64,000 nt of DNA from Neofusicoccum parvum. Taxonomy: Eukaryota > Ascomycota > Dothideomycetes > Botryosphaeriales > Botryosphaeriaceae. Numbering within the stretch: position 1 is the stretch's first letter; each line of letters opens with the position of its first letter. The stretch is from positions 1,736,001 through 1,800,000 of the forward strand of contig CP087212.1 of NCBI GenBank assembly GCA_020912385.1. The letters run 5' to 3'. Made by a program: the position numbers and the translations under genes. Under the pieces are notes generated by a model that did no database searches, was not told the DNA's origin, and saw nothing but the letters and a program-made list of their open reading frames with translations. This document shows, in pieces, positions 22,562 to 33,969 of the stretch.

Positions 22562-25500
22562 ATGGAGGACACCTCCGAGATGGTAAGTCGCTGCCCGGGC
22601 GCGATGCCTGCGCATGCTTCCAGGGCCCTTGCGCTGACCCCCCGGCTAGGATTGGTCGGGTCACCCGGCCTCCGCTCACAATCATAACAACGCGACACCC
22701 GCTCATCATCACCTCGACGCCGCCGCCTCCGCCGATGGTTCGCCCATGGTGAGTCTCCAACCCATTGCTCGCGCGCGACCTCATGCGATCGCCGTTGAAA
22801 GTGAGCTGAGTTGCTGACCTCACCTTCGCAGGACTGGACCCACACCAATGCACCCATCCTCGGTGAAGGTGAACGCCCGCCCGCGACGATGCCCACGCTC
22901 AACCAATCCGCATACCAACCCCACATCATCCCTCCTGTACGCCGCATCCACATAGCTCCCTCTCAGCGCTACATTCAGGAACCCAGCGAGCACTTCAAGA
23001 ACTTCACGTTCCAGGGGCCGTCTGAGAGAGCTCCGACTATGCCTCGCCCGGCGCCTCACCTTGCGAACCATCGGCCTGCAAGGGCCTTTGGCCCTTCCAA
23101 CCTCTTAAACCCTCATCATCCGACTCGCCTTTCTCCCGCCAAGCGCCAGACACATGAGGGCTCTCACTCGGACGTGGCTTCGATTAGAGAGACCATCCTG
23201 CCGGAGCCAGACCTGTCGTTCTTCGGTCGTGTGTACAACACCATGGGCATTTGGTTCACCACTGCCAGAGAGCGTGCCAAGGAGCGCAGCAAAGAAGCCA
23301 TCCGTCATTTGCTCAGCGAAGTCAGCGAGACGGAGAGCCTACCCCATCGCATGGCTGCCGTTCCCGTTGGTTCGGAAGGCTCCAACAAACGCCGTGCCCT
23401 CAGCAGGCCTATGCCCGGGTCGTACCCAGAGGAGTCTTTTCCGGGTAATCTCTTTGCACCTGTCCCCACAGAGATCCTCGCCGCCATCAACCCTACCTCT
23501 TCCAGCAACTCCACCTCTTCCAGCAACCCTACCTCTTCCAGCAACCCTACCTCTTCCAGCAACCCTACCTCTTCCAGCAACCCTACCTCTTCCAGCAACC
23601 CTACCTCTTCCAGCAACCCTACCTCTTCCAACGACTTCACCTCTTCCAGCAGCCATGCCGAGGAGCACATTCATGCGCCGGTCATTCCAACTACCAACAT
23701 CCCACTTGGCGTATCCTCGTATGTTCGTCACGATAAGAGGAAGCTGAAGCTCATTCTGAGCGAGAACAAGCCCGCCTCCACGTCGAAGAAGACCAGCAAG
23801 CGGAACAAGAAGACGGCTTCTAAGTCGCACAACAAGACGGCCTCAGCGTCGCACAACAAGAAACGTCCAGCAGACGCGTTCGGATACGAGGACCAAGCTC
23901 CTGCAGCCAACAAGGCCAGGAAGACCTCCAATCACAACAAGTCTTGCATCAACATCAATCACACCCAGCACATGAACATCAAGCCCATCTGTAACAAGGT
24001 TGACAAAATCGACGGCGTCGCATCATTCCTCTCTAGGATCAACAGCGAGAGTCGCAAGAAAATCCCAAGCCAGAACTCCAAAAACCCTTCCCAAGACGTC
24101 ACCCGCATCAAGAGCCGCTTCTTAGACAAAAGCAATGGCCCAGTCAGGTTGATCCCCATCGACACCATCTCCAACAAAACCAAAGCGCACCTTATAGACG
24201 TTACTCAACCCGATCCCATGCACACAATCACCCAGGTTCGCACCGCCAGCAGCGCAACTGAGAAGACTGAGGCCAGCTTAACCGGCTTCTTCTCCAGCGG
24301 TCCGTCTAACAACGCATACCGCGAGCCTGAAGAGCGTCCAAGCACGTCCTCTAGTAGCAGTAGCCAGAACCATGATACCGAGACAAAGGCCGTCGCCTAT
24401 CAACCGAGGGCTACCGAGTCTGAGACCGAGGCCGTTGAGCGCAAAGAAGACCTCGACGAGCACATTGAAAAGGCCATGAAGACTAAGACCTTCGAGAGCA
24501 AGCCACAGCACGTGGGGAAAGAAGCGCACACCAAGCAGAACCTTTTCGAGGATAGTTCTGAGGACGAGCTTCAAGCGTCCATCACGATCACGAAGCAGAA
24601 CATGACTGTAGGAGATCGTATCAACCTCCGTTCGACGAAGACACGCCGCAATATGGATGATATCATGAAAGGCTCTGAGATGGACGAGACAGAGGCTCAG
24701 CTCACCGCGCTTGAGATTTCAGAGAGTCGCAAGGGGGTCCGCGAAGAGAAGGAGCTCGAGGTGCTGAAGAAGCAGCTGATGGCTGAGGCTGAGGCCCAGC
24801 GCAAGGCTGAGCAGGAGAATGCTGAGGCCGAGGCGAAGAGGAAGGAGGACGAGGAGGAGAGGGAGAGGGCCAAGAGGCGACAGGCCCTGATCCAGCCTCC
24901 TAGCTCCCAATCCCGCGCCGAGATCCGCAATGCCCTCACCAAGTTCACCACCGAAGAGCTCCGACAGAACCTGTCTGTTGGCGACTTGTCAACGCTCGTG
25001 CCAAACACCAGCTGGCTCAACGATGAGATAATCAACTGCCATTTGACCGACATGGTCACCAAGCTGAAAGCCATCAATGGCTACGGGGCTGCCGAGAAGC
25101 GGGCGGGCAAGGCTCCGCCCTACCACAACATGGCGACCCAGTTCTGGGTCAACATCAGGACCAAGGGTGTCCAATCGGTACTCTCTTGGAACAGGAGGTC
25201 CAAGCTGGCCGATGGCGGGTTGCTCTCCGTAGAGCGACTGTTCATCCCAATTTGTGACAACAACCACTGGCGATTGGTTGTTGTCTCCGGCACGGAGAAG
25301 ACTGTCGAGTACTTCGACAGTCTCTCCATGTCGCCCCACCCCTTCGTCGACCGGATCCTTGATTGGGTCCGCGAGACGCTGGGTTCGGCATACGATGCGC
25401 AGCAGTGGCGCATCAGCACGGGACAGAAGTCCCCAAAGCAGACCAACGGCTCTGATTGCGGCGTTTTCACGCTGCTGAACGCGCGGGCGGTGGCATTGGG

Positions 25501-25606
25501 TCTGGAGGTCACGCCCGACCTTTATGACACCTCGACGGAGAGGATACTCCTGGCCCGCCACCAGATCGCAGCCCAGCTGCTTTCTGGTGGTGTGGACTGG
25601 GAGTAG
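22562..25606 (+). CDS. ULP1: Ulp1-family SUMO protease (C48)
   Basis: Three exons: 22562-22582, 22650-22748, 22832-25606; 964 residues. The C-terminal 220 residues form a C48 cysteine protease: LSVGDLSTLVPNTSWLNDEIIN, then the triad His852 (NNHWRL), Asp869 (EYFDSL) and Cys916 (GSDCGVF), with the oxyanion Gln910. Such enzymes mature SUMO and remove it from targets, mostly at nuclear pores. The long N-terminal part is low complexity, with an 18-bp tandem repeat (residues 260-313), a Lys-rich segment near 320-380 (possible nuclear signal) and a charged Glu/Lys coiled coil at about 675-725. Exons 1 and 2 are tiny (7 and 33 codons), and exon 2 is His-rich and frame-neutral. Whether it is the Ulp1 or an SENP-like paralogue cannot be settled by eye. 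Confidence 0.92.
23489..23650 (+). repeat. 18-bp minisatellite in ULP1 (NPTSSS units)
   Basis: Nine tandem hexapeptide units encoded by an 18-bp repeat. Six are exactly Asn-Pro-Thr-Ser-Ser-Ser; the others differ by one to three residues (NSTSSS, NPTSSN, DFTSSS). The identical units are also nearly identical at DNA level, so the array is young or being homogenised. It lies in the disordered N-terminal part and should not affect the protease fold. Confidence 0.95.
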
Positions 25607-26857
25607 GGGTATCCTCTCCGCTAGCCACCGCCCCGCGTTCGCTCTGCTTTGGGGACCAAGTCCCGTATTGCCGAATCCAGAATGGGTGGGGTGGCTTGTC
25701 GGAGGCAACCGCCAGTGGCTGTTGTCACAGGGATGGGCACTCGGCCAGCTTCCTGTTCCAAGGTGAGTACCGTGCGGACCCCTTCTCAGAACCGGGTCGT
25801 CGTGGTGGGGCCTTGCCGGCCAGGGATTCTGCTTTCTTTTTTTTTTTTTTTCAAAGGCGTTTCGGTAGGGGGATGAGGGAGGACTCGTGAGCGTTTGTGT
25901 TTTTGTATTTTTGTTTTTGTTAAGATACCCCCCGAGCTCTAGGGAAATTGAGCAAGTGCGAATTTATATTCTTCATACATTACTCTGTTCTCGCTGATCA
26001 GCATCCACGGCAACTGCTTTTGGACGGTCTGCTTCACGCATCCATGCACTCTTAACACTACGATATGCATGCTGAGACGCTCGCATGATCGGCTGGGTAG
26101 ACCATTTCCCTATTCGTGTCGGACTGAGCGGCGGAAATAAGCCTTATAGCACTAGGCGAATGATTGAAGAACGGTGGTTGCTGAAAACGAGTTGTTCCTG
26201 CGGAATTGTATCGTGGGCACATGCTTTCGTGTGTACTACAGTAGTCGACACAGCTGGAAAATGGTGGCCGACAATCGACTCACCTCGCTGGCGCGAAATA
26301 CAGCTGATTCGGAGGAGCTAGAATACCACGGGACCGGGGTGTGTCGTTTGAGAGGAAGGTGCTATTAGTGCCGTTGCTAGGCTCTGTAAATGGATGCGTT
26401 GACGTAGCAGCTGGATGAGAATCTTGTGCTTCTGCTGAGAGTGAAGTCTCAAGAACATGAATGCCTTGAGATGTTATGAAGATTTGACACCCCGGAAACT
26501 GAAGGGTTCATAGCACACATTTCGCCGCGGCTCCAAAAGTGGTTGCCGGACCGGCAAAGGATGATGCAGGCCTAAGCGGCGCGGACTCCCCAGGTTTCGA
26601 GAAAAGTAGCTTCACCTTTGCGCGAGCCTCGCCCGCAACCTCAACAAACGCCCTTGCTCCCGCAACGACCTCCTCCCTACCGCCCCCCTACCTCCGGCCG
26701 TCGCTTGCGATCGCGACTGCGACCACAGCCGCCCCGCCTGCCCTCCGCGCGGTGCGCCTTCACCCGCACGCGACAAGCAACAACACCACCCACCCCGCCG
26801 AAGCCTACCTTCACACCGCCGTCCGCCAAACCGCGACGAACGACCTGACCACCCAAG
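25607..26857. other. Intergenic region ULP1 / U2A'
   Basis: 1.25 kb between two genes on the same strand. It contains a T run (around 25839-25852) and T-rich stretches near 25900-25920 in the ULP1 3' UTR. Nothing in it resembles a gene; the last 250 bp are C-rich, as expected of a 5' UTR. Confidence 0.5.
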
Positions 26858-27870
26858 ATGAGACTGACGGCTGAGATCATCCAAAATGCCCTCTCGTACA
26901 TCAACCCGCTCGGCGAGCGCGAGCTGGACCTCAGAGGTGCGTTTAGGCTGAAAAGAGCAGATACTACACTTTGAAAAGAGCTACGTTGATACCATCATCT
27001 ATTCTTGATACCATACAGGTCGCCAATTCACCCATATCGAGAACATGGGCGCTGCTTCCGCAGTAAGTCTACCCCCCTCCGGGTCCGTCTCCCCATCTCC
27101 AAGCAGCGTGCCATGCGCGCTGGGAAGACGACGGCGGCAATGGACACCCTTTCCTCTCAAGAACGCTACTTGCTAACACAGGCGCGATGGCACTGTACAG
27201 GACATCGAGTGTGTCGACTTGACGGACAACCACATCCAGATGCTAGGCAACTTCCCGCAGCGACCACGTACGACGACGCTGCTGCTGGCCCGCAACCGCG
27301 TGGCGCAGATCCAACCGGGCATCGCGCGTACCATGCCTGCGCTGTCCTCGATCAGCCTGGCCGAGAACAACTTCCGCGAGCTCGCCGACCTCGACCCGCT
27401 CGGCGGCTTCTCCAAGCTCGTCAACCTGAACCTGATCGGCAATCCCGTCACCAGCAAGGAGGTGAGTCCAGTCGCTCTTGAATATTGATACCGCATGGGC
27501 AGAACAGGAGAATATCTGCTTATTTTCGTCCCAATAGAACTACCGCTACTACGTCATCTTCCGCATCCCCTCCCTCCGCTTCTTCGACTTCCAGCGCATC
27601 CGCGACACCGAGCGCTCCAAGGCCAAGGAGTTGTTCGGCACGCCCGACGACCCGTCCGACCTCGCCCAGAAGGTCATGCGCCAGCGCGGCACCGCCATCC
27701 TCGACGCCTCGGCCGTCGACACCGCGGACGTCACGGGCGGCGTGGCCCGCGTCATGCTCACCGACGACGAGCGCAAGAACGTGCACGTGATGATCAAGGA
27801 GGCCAAGACCCTGGACGAGATCTCAAGGCTGGAGAAGCTCTTGACCGAGGGCAGGGTTCCGGGGCAGTAA
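26858..27870 (+). CDS. LEA1: U2 snRNP A' protein (LEA1/SNRPA1)
   Basis: Four exons: 26858-26936, 27019-27062, 27201-27461, 27538-27870; 238 residues. It starts MRLTAEIIQNALSYINPLGE, the conserved U2A' N terminus, then ELDLRGRQFTHIEN. Leucine-rich repeats follow: VDLTDNHIQMLGNFPQ, TLLLARNRVAQIQ, SISLAENNFREL and LVNLNLIGNPV. The LRR cap reads NYRYYVIFRIPSLRFFDFQRI, and the tail contains the family's KAKELFG. U2A' binds U2B'' and stem-loop IV of U2 snRNA in the spliceosome. Intron 2 (138 bp) is longer than introns 1 (82 bp) and 3 (76 bp). The last 70 residues look helical and charged, as in other fungal orthologues. No signal or membrane segment. Confidence 0.95.
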
Positions 27871-29188
27871 GAGGTGTGTCTTGTGGGTGAGGAGAGAGAG
27901 AACAATGATTGCACGGAATGCGGCAGATGAAAATTAGGTTGGAAAGGGCTTCAGATCAGCAAATGAGGCAAGCGACATGATCATAGCTATCCCATCGCCG
28001 AACGATGTGGTGGACGCATGCCAAAGGAACGAAGGAGTTCAAGCCATCGACAAGCATCTTCCTGGAGGCCCAAGATGGAAAATCACAGACAGTTGAATCT
28101 AGTGCGGCTGCAAAGGCGTACCGGTTGAGGACATGAAGAAAAAAAAAGTTTTTATCTCCATTCCAGGTGGCGAGGGGAGGGAACGAAATTTACCTTGCTC
28201 GGAGCGGCAGGAGCCATAATGCGTCGTGCAACTCAAGGGATAGAGAGATATCAAACGGAATGGAAGAATCCCTTCATCACATGTAGATCTATCGCTCTGT
28301 GAATCAGGAAAACCGGGACAGGTGGCATTATCAAAGCGAGGCTTGTTTCTTCAAACAGAATTCTCAGATAACCCTGGAACTTTGAAGCAAGGAACGACTG
28401 TCCGTCTTTTTGCTGAAGTCTTATCTGTCAAGAAAAGAGAAGAAAAAAAAAGAGCTTGATTCTCAACAAGATGCCACTAGCTATCAGAGAAGTGTCTAGC
28501 AAATTGTAGTGAGTTCAATCGGACCCTTGGATACAGCACGATCTCCGCAGACGCTTGACAGATCATTCAGTAAATTGCAGAACACGTGCTAATGCACGGC
28601 CTATGTGATCAGTCGTGGAAAAGTCTAGGTTCATACAAAGAGTCCTTGCTTGCTGTCTACTGCTTCCTAGGCAAGAAATAGGTAAACGAGCATCCCATGC
28701 ATTCCATTTGAGATCGCCAATGGGTTATGACTGGATAGATAGAATACATAGCACAAGTTAAAATAGATTTTGTTTTAAAAAGAAAAGCTATTGTTGATGA
28801 AGTCCCCAAGAAGATAGAGGGGGAAGCATAATAAAATCCCATCCAGCCAAAAGCTCATGACTATCATCGGGGTATCCTGACGTCGCCATATCCGGCAATT
28901 TTCCAGACCGTACCTGAAATCCCGAGGGATGAAAAGACGTGGAACCGCATAAACCCCAGAACTCTGCAAACCGTTTCGCTCATGTATGTGGCATGTACAG
29001 CAAGTACGCAAGTAGAGCACGCAGCTCCAAAATACTGCCGTCTATTCCTCTCGCCGGAGGATCATGAAAACTTTTCCTTGCTGTCGTGATCCGTTTCTGT
29101 GGAAATACCGCAATGCCGCTAGTCATGCTCGTGCGCCAAACCACAGGAAATTCATCGGTCTTTAGGATTCTTCCACGCTCTCTTCTCT
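27871..29188. other. Convergent intergenic region U2A' / PAT1
   Basis: 1.3 kb between two 3' ends, AT-richer than the genes, with A-rich runs at 28138-28148 and 28441-28451. No frame is recognisable and no structured RNA could be identified by eye. Confidence 0.5.
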
Positions 29189-31813
29189 TCAGCCAAGTAG
29201 CTCAACGTCCAGTCCGATCGCTCTCATGAACAAGTTGACGTGACCCAGTCTTGTCGCAGACAGCTCCTTCGGCAGTGCCTTGCACATGTTGACGGTATCC
29301 ATGACTCTATCCTTGACGCCAATAACGAGGCGCTGCTGTTGCTCAGCAGATGCGCTGGCGCCCATGGAGGCGAGGAACTGCCACACGTAGATATCTTCGT
29401 CATCCTTGACCGTGCCAGGAAAGATGTATGGAAGAACGGGCTCGACTGCGTCGAACAGGCGGTTGTACAGCTGCTCGATCTGCTGGAGATCCTGTGTAGT
29501 TGCTGCCGACGAAGGTGTGCTCTCCTTAACCAACTCTGCGCGGGAGACGAATATGGTAAGGATGGACAGGCCGATCTTGGTGCGCACAAGGACAGGAATG
29601 TTGGTCCGGTCGAGAACCAGGCCCAGCAAGCCGATCACAATGTTCAGGGGCGCTTCGTTCACGTAGGCGAAGAGAGGGGGCATGACAGCGTGTGCGAAGA
29701 GTTCGATCTCGTCCTTAGCTGCGCGCGGGAGAGGCGTGAGAGGATCGGCAGGGATGCCGTTCTGGACAACGTCCAGTGTGTCAAGGTGCACGACAATCAT
29801 GGTCAAGATTGTCACGCGCTGCTGCTCATCAAGATGGCGGAAAATGCGCGGGATGGCCTTTTTGCCCTTCGGATGGGACAGAATAGCAATAAAAGGGTGG
29901 GGCACGTTGGAACCCGGCATGATAGGCTCCATGACCTTTAGGCCCTGCCAAAGGTTCTGGTTCAGTTCCTGAGCCCTGTGCTGCCACTCCATGTGCTCCT
30001 GGATCTGAGCGGGGCTGCTACCATCATTCAAAGGAGGTGGCATATTGCGCTCATGATCCTCCATTCTCATGAGGACATTGTAAACACTCTCAATGTTGCG
30101 CAGGGTCGCCTTTCGGTCAGCGACGTCGTGATGCGCCCGAGGGTGGTGCTTGGCGCCATTGGGCTTGCCCTCTCCTTCGGGCTTCTTGATATTAAGCAGG
30201 GGCTTAGGCGTCTTCGCATTGCTGAACGAAATCTTGCCAAGACTGCCCTCAATCACGAGCTGCTTGTTCTTTGGCTTCGCCTTGGCAGCCTCTACAGCGC
30301 GCTGCACCTGTTGCTCCATGCGCTGAGCATGGTTGTCACCGCCACGGTTGTTCCGGCGGCCGCCGTAGCGACCGCCAGTCTGGAAGAGATAGGTCTGGGC
30401 GAACTGGTTGGCAGGCTGGTGAGGATTCTGACGAGGCGCTCCGCGGATCTGCGAGAAGACCTGGTAGTAGAAGTCTTCGGCAAGAGCGGCTTCGGGACCC
30501 TGGTCATCAACACTACCAGTAGCCGTCACGAGCTGCTGCAGCTGGATGCGGGTGATGAAGTTCTTGTCCTGCGGGGTCATGAGGCCGTTGTCCTTGGAAA
30601 GCATATGGATCTTGTGGATCCTCTTTGCACGCTTGGCATCTTCCTCCAGGAAAGCGGCGCGCTCAGCATCAGTGAGGCGGAGAAGCTGCTCCGGGTGGGT
30701 GATAACCTGGCCTTGATACGAGGGGCCACGTGCATGTGCGGGTCCGGTGGGCGGCATGCGGTTGAAAGGCTGAGAAATCGGCTGGCCCTGGCCAGAGAGA
30801 CGGTTCGGATTCTGCAGGATATGGCGGGGCTGCTGCGGTGGAGTGCCTCTCGGGCCCTGCTGCTCTTGCCTCTGACGTTGAAGGATCTGCGGCTGCTTAA
30901 TGCTCTGAGCAGGCAGCTCGTGGGGCATTTGCTGCTGGGGAATTGATGGCGGACGTTGTTGAAGAAACTGCTGGTTGAACTGCTGAGGGCGTTGGAGGAT
31001 CTGCGGCGGAGCTCCGAAAGGCTGCTGGCCCCAGTTCGGCGGGGGCTGCTGCGAGAATCCAGGCATGGCCGGCTGGGGCGTCGGCTGCGTGGCGGGAGGT
31101 TGGCCGGGGTGCTGAGGAGCCCGTTGCTTGCTTTGAGCAAGCATGGCAGCTTCGACCTCCTCCAGGCTCATCATCTTCCTGCTCGCGGAAGCCTGGTGGT
31201 GGGACTGCTGCTGTTGCTGCATCTGCTGCATTTGCTGCATCTGTTGCATCTGCTGCATCTGCTGCATTGACACCTGCTGGCGCTGGTTCTCCTGGCTGGG
31301 GGTAGACTTCTTGGGGATGCCCCAGATGTCGGCGCTCGCCTCCAGATTGCCAATGTATCCAGGCTGGGCATAGTTCTCATAGCCGGTCTTGACGGGCTTT
31401 CTCTCGTCCCTCCTCTCGCGGGGCGGCGGCTGGCGGGCGCTGTAGAGCATCTGCTCCTCGCTGATGGTGCCGGCAATCTTGGCCGTCTGGCCCGAGAAGT
31501 CGAAGTCCTTGCCGACGTTCTGGACGGGCTCGCCGCCGAAGGTGTCGTCATTGAAGGCGTCATCGGTTTCATCAAGCTGGTCGCCGAGGCCATCGTAGGT
31601 GTCGTCGAAGTTGAGGCTGCAGGCCGACGCTGGTCAGCATCGGGGGCGGTCGCGATGCAGGGCGGGCAGGACTTACGCATCGTCATCATCGCCGCGGGCA
31701 CCCTGGCTGGACAGGCCAGCCCAAGGATCAGGCGTCTGGCCGAAGCCGGGCGCGCTGGGCTGGTGGGCCGGGCGGTCCCGCGGCAACGACGTGTCGAAGC
31801 CGAAGAAGGACAT
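29189..31813 (-). CDS. PAT1: PAT1, deadenylation-dependent mRNA-decapping factor
   Basis: Two exons, 31813-31677 and 31616-29189, with a 60-bp intron; 854 residues. It starts MSFFGFDTSLP, the conserved N terminus of fungal Pat1 that contacts the helicase Dhh1. The middle is Gln/Pro/Met-rich and prion-like, with a run of MQQ triplets near residues 162-183. The C-terminal half has the family's AFLEEDAKRAKRIHKIHMLSKDNGLMTPQDKNFITRIQLQQL, followed by a helical repeat domain (about 480-854) that binds the Lsm1-7 ring and Dcp2. PAT1 drives 5' decapping of deadenylated mRNA and gathers in P-bodies. It is divergent from the GT15 gene. Confidence 0.95.
31206..31267 (-). repeat. CTG/CAT microsatellite in PAT1 (MQQ run)
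   Basis: A 9-bp unit (CTGCTGCAT on the plus strand, with a few variants) is repeated about seven times and encodes Met-Gln-Gln triplets that grade into pure Gln. It lies in the disordered N-terminal part of PAT1. Confidence 0.9.
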
Positions 31814-32575
31814 CGGGGATGCGGTGGTGGGCAATGGGTGCGGTGGAGGGCGGGGTGACGTGCTGGGGTGGGTTGGGTGCGGCCAGGCGGAGGTGGTGTT
31901 GCTACGACACTTTTCGGCGATCTTGGACGCCAGTGCGCGCTGGTTGGCGTGTCGCGGGGCCGCCGCTAGGGTCGGATGGCGAAACAGCACAGCGGCGCCG
32001 ACACGGGCTGGGCAGCAGCGGAGCGGGCGGCAGTGCGAGTCCGCAGTGCGCAGTCCGCAGCAATGTGCGCGACGTAAGGCACGTAGCCCCCGTGCAATAG
32101 GCATGCACAGCGAAGGTGAAGGCGCCCGTCGAGCGCGGCGAGGCACGCGTGCCGGCAGCCGGGCTGGGCAGGCACTGCAGGCAGGGCTGGGCCGCCGCTG
32201 GAGGAGCACGGGCCGGCGCAGAGAGCCCCTTCCTTGCCGCTGATTGCCTGCTCGTATGGCGCTGAGGTGCAGCCGCAATGGTGGCCGCGTATGTACGCCC
32301 TGTCCGGCTGGAATTCTCCCTCCCCTTCGGTCCCAAGCCGCCGTAACACGTATTCTCTTCGTCGCTCGCCCAGGTCCTTCCAACCCTCTGCCTCTGCAAC
32401 CCAATGCCTGCCCGCTGCGAGCGCTGTCGCCGAAGATAACACTCCGCGCGCGCCCCCAGCCTCAGCTCCACGCAGCCCCCTTGGCCACACCCGGCCGACG
32501 CACGCCCGCCGATCAGCTCTGTCCTCGCCCATCCGCCCAAGTCGACCGTAGCGAGACCACCGAACCACCGCAACC
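31814..32575. promoter_or_regulatory. Divergent promoter region PAT1 / GT15 mannosyltransferase
   Basis: A 762-bp GC-rich spacer between two outward-facing start codons. The 100 bp before the mannosyltransferase start are pyrimidine-rich. No TATA box was seen. Confidence 0.5.
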
Positions 32576-33969
32576 ATGGCCGGCACCCAGCGCTACATGC
32601 GCTACATCGTCTTCGCCTTCGTGGTGCGTCCGCACAGCGCTGTTTCGAAACACCGCCGCCTCCCGCTGACTTTTTGCCACAGGTGCTTCTGCTGATCTTC
32701 TTCTTCTCGTCCTCCGACGTCCCCTCCAGCCGCCTGCAGAGCGCCAGCGAGATCATAAAAGAGCAGGGCTCCAAATGGAAGGGCTCCGGCGCCGCCACTG
32801 CGCCAGGCTCGGCGCAGGACGCTCCCGTGGTGAACACTCCCGGCCAGTCCTCTGGCAGCTCGTCTCCCGGCACCAGCCCGAACACGCCCACTCAATTGAC
32901 CGGCACCATGCCCGGCGAGCGCATGAACGCCACCTTCGTTACCCTGGCCCGCAACTCGGACGTCTGGGAGATTGCCCGCTCCATCCGCCAGGTCGAGGAC
33001 CGCTTCAACCGCAAGTTCAACTACGACTGGGTCTTCCTCAACGACGCCGAGTTCGACGACACCTTCATCCGCGTCACCACCTCGCTCGTTTCCGGCAAGA
33101 CCAAGTATGGCAAGATCGAGAATGACCAGTGGTCCTTCCCGTCGTGGATTGACACCAACAAGGCCGCCAAGGTGCGCGACGAGATGAAGCAGAAACAGAT
33201 CATCTACGGCGACTCCATCAGCTACCGCCACATGTGCCGCTACGAGTCTGGCTTCTTCTTCCGCCACCCGCTGATGCTTGACTACGAATGGTACTGGCGC
33301 GTCGAGCCCAGCATCGAGCTCTTCTGCGACATCAACTACGACACGTTCAAGTTCATGGCCGACAACGGCAAGAAGTACTCGTTCGTCTTGAGCTTGTATG
33401 AGTATGTCGAGACCATCCCTACGCTCTGGGACAGTGTCAAGGGCTTCATGCAGAAGTTCCCGCAGCACGTTGCCAAGGACAACTCGATGGCTTTCCTCAG
33501 CGACGATGACGGCAAGACCTACAACCACTGCCATTTCTGGTCCAACTTCGAGATCGGCAACCTCAACTGGCTCCGTAGCGATGCCTACATCGATTTCTTC
33601 GAGCACCTCGACCACGACGGCGGGTTCTTCTACGAGCGCTGGGGTGACGCTCCCGTGCACTCGATTGCCGCCGGTCTTATGCTCAACAAGGACGAGCTCC
33701 ACTTCTTCGACGACATCGCCTATTACCACGTGCCCTTCACCCACTGCCCGACCAGCGAGAAGACGCGCACCGACAACAAGTGCCACTGCAATCCCGGCGA
33801 CAACTTCGACTGGAAGGGTTACTCCTGTAAGTTTTGCCGCACCCAGATTTCTAAATTTAGCAATTCCAGGGTCCAGATGCTGACTACGTAATGCCACCCA
33901 TCAGGCACGGCTCGCTTCTTCGAAGTCAACAACATGCAGAAACCAGAGGGGTACGAGAAGCAGCAATAA
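32576..33969 (+). CDS. GT15 alpha-1,2-mannosyltransferase (KTR/KRE2 family)
   Basis: Three exons: 32576-32623, 32683-33826, 33905-33969; 418 residues. It is a type II Golgi membrane protein: short cytoplasmic tail, one membrane anchor at about residues 9-26 ([14 protein letters not shown], split by intron 1), a Ser/Thr/Pro-rich stem to about 105, then the catalytic domain. Family blocks are [69 protein letters not shown] and [13 protein letters not shown]. Glu306 in that last block corresponds to the residue proposed as nucleophile in yeast Kre2. It adds alpha-1,2-mannose to O- and N-linked glycans of secreted and wall proteins. The short last exon ends in a polar tail. Confidence 0.95.

Noticed and set aside
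23305..23830. Minus-strand repeats (Val-Gly-Leu-Leu-Glu-Glu and Val-Ala-Gly-Arg-Gly-Arg units)
   Set aside because: They are the reverse-strand reading of the ULP1 minisatellite, not separate repeat proteins.
29978..30946. 322-codon plus-strand frame
   Set aside because: Antisense to PAT1 exon 2, whose conserved motifs and splice structure are clear. No independent evidence.
32602..33897. 431-codon minus-strand frame
   Set aside because: It is entirely antisense to the GT15 mannosyltransferase exon. Val/Leu/Gly/Glu-rich translation is typical of the complement of GC-rich codons; no domain is seen.
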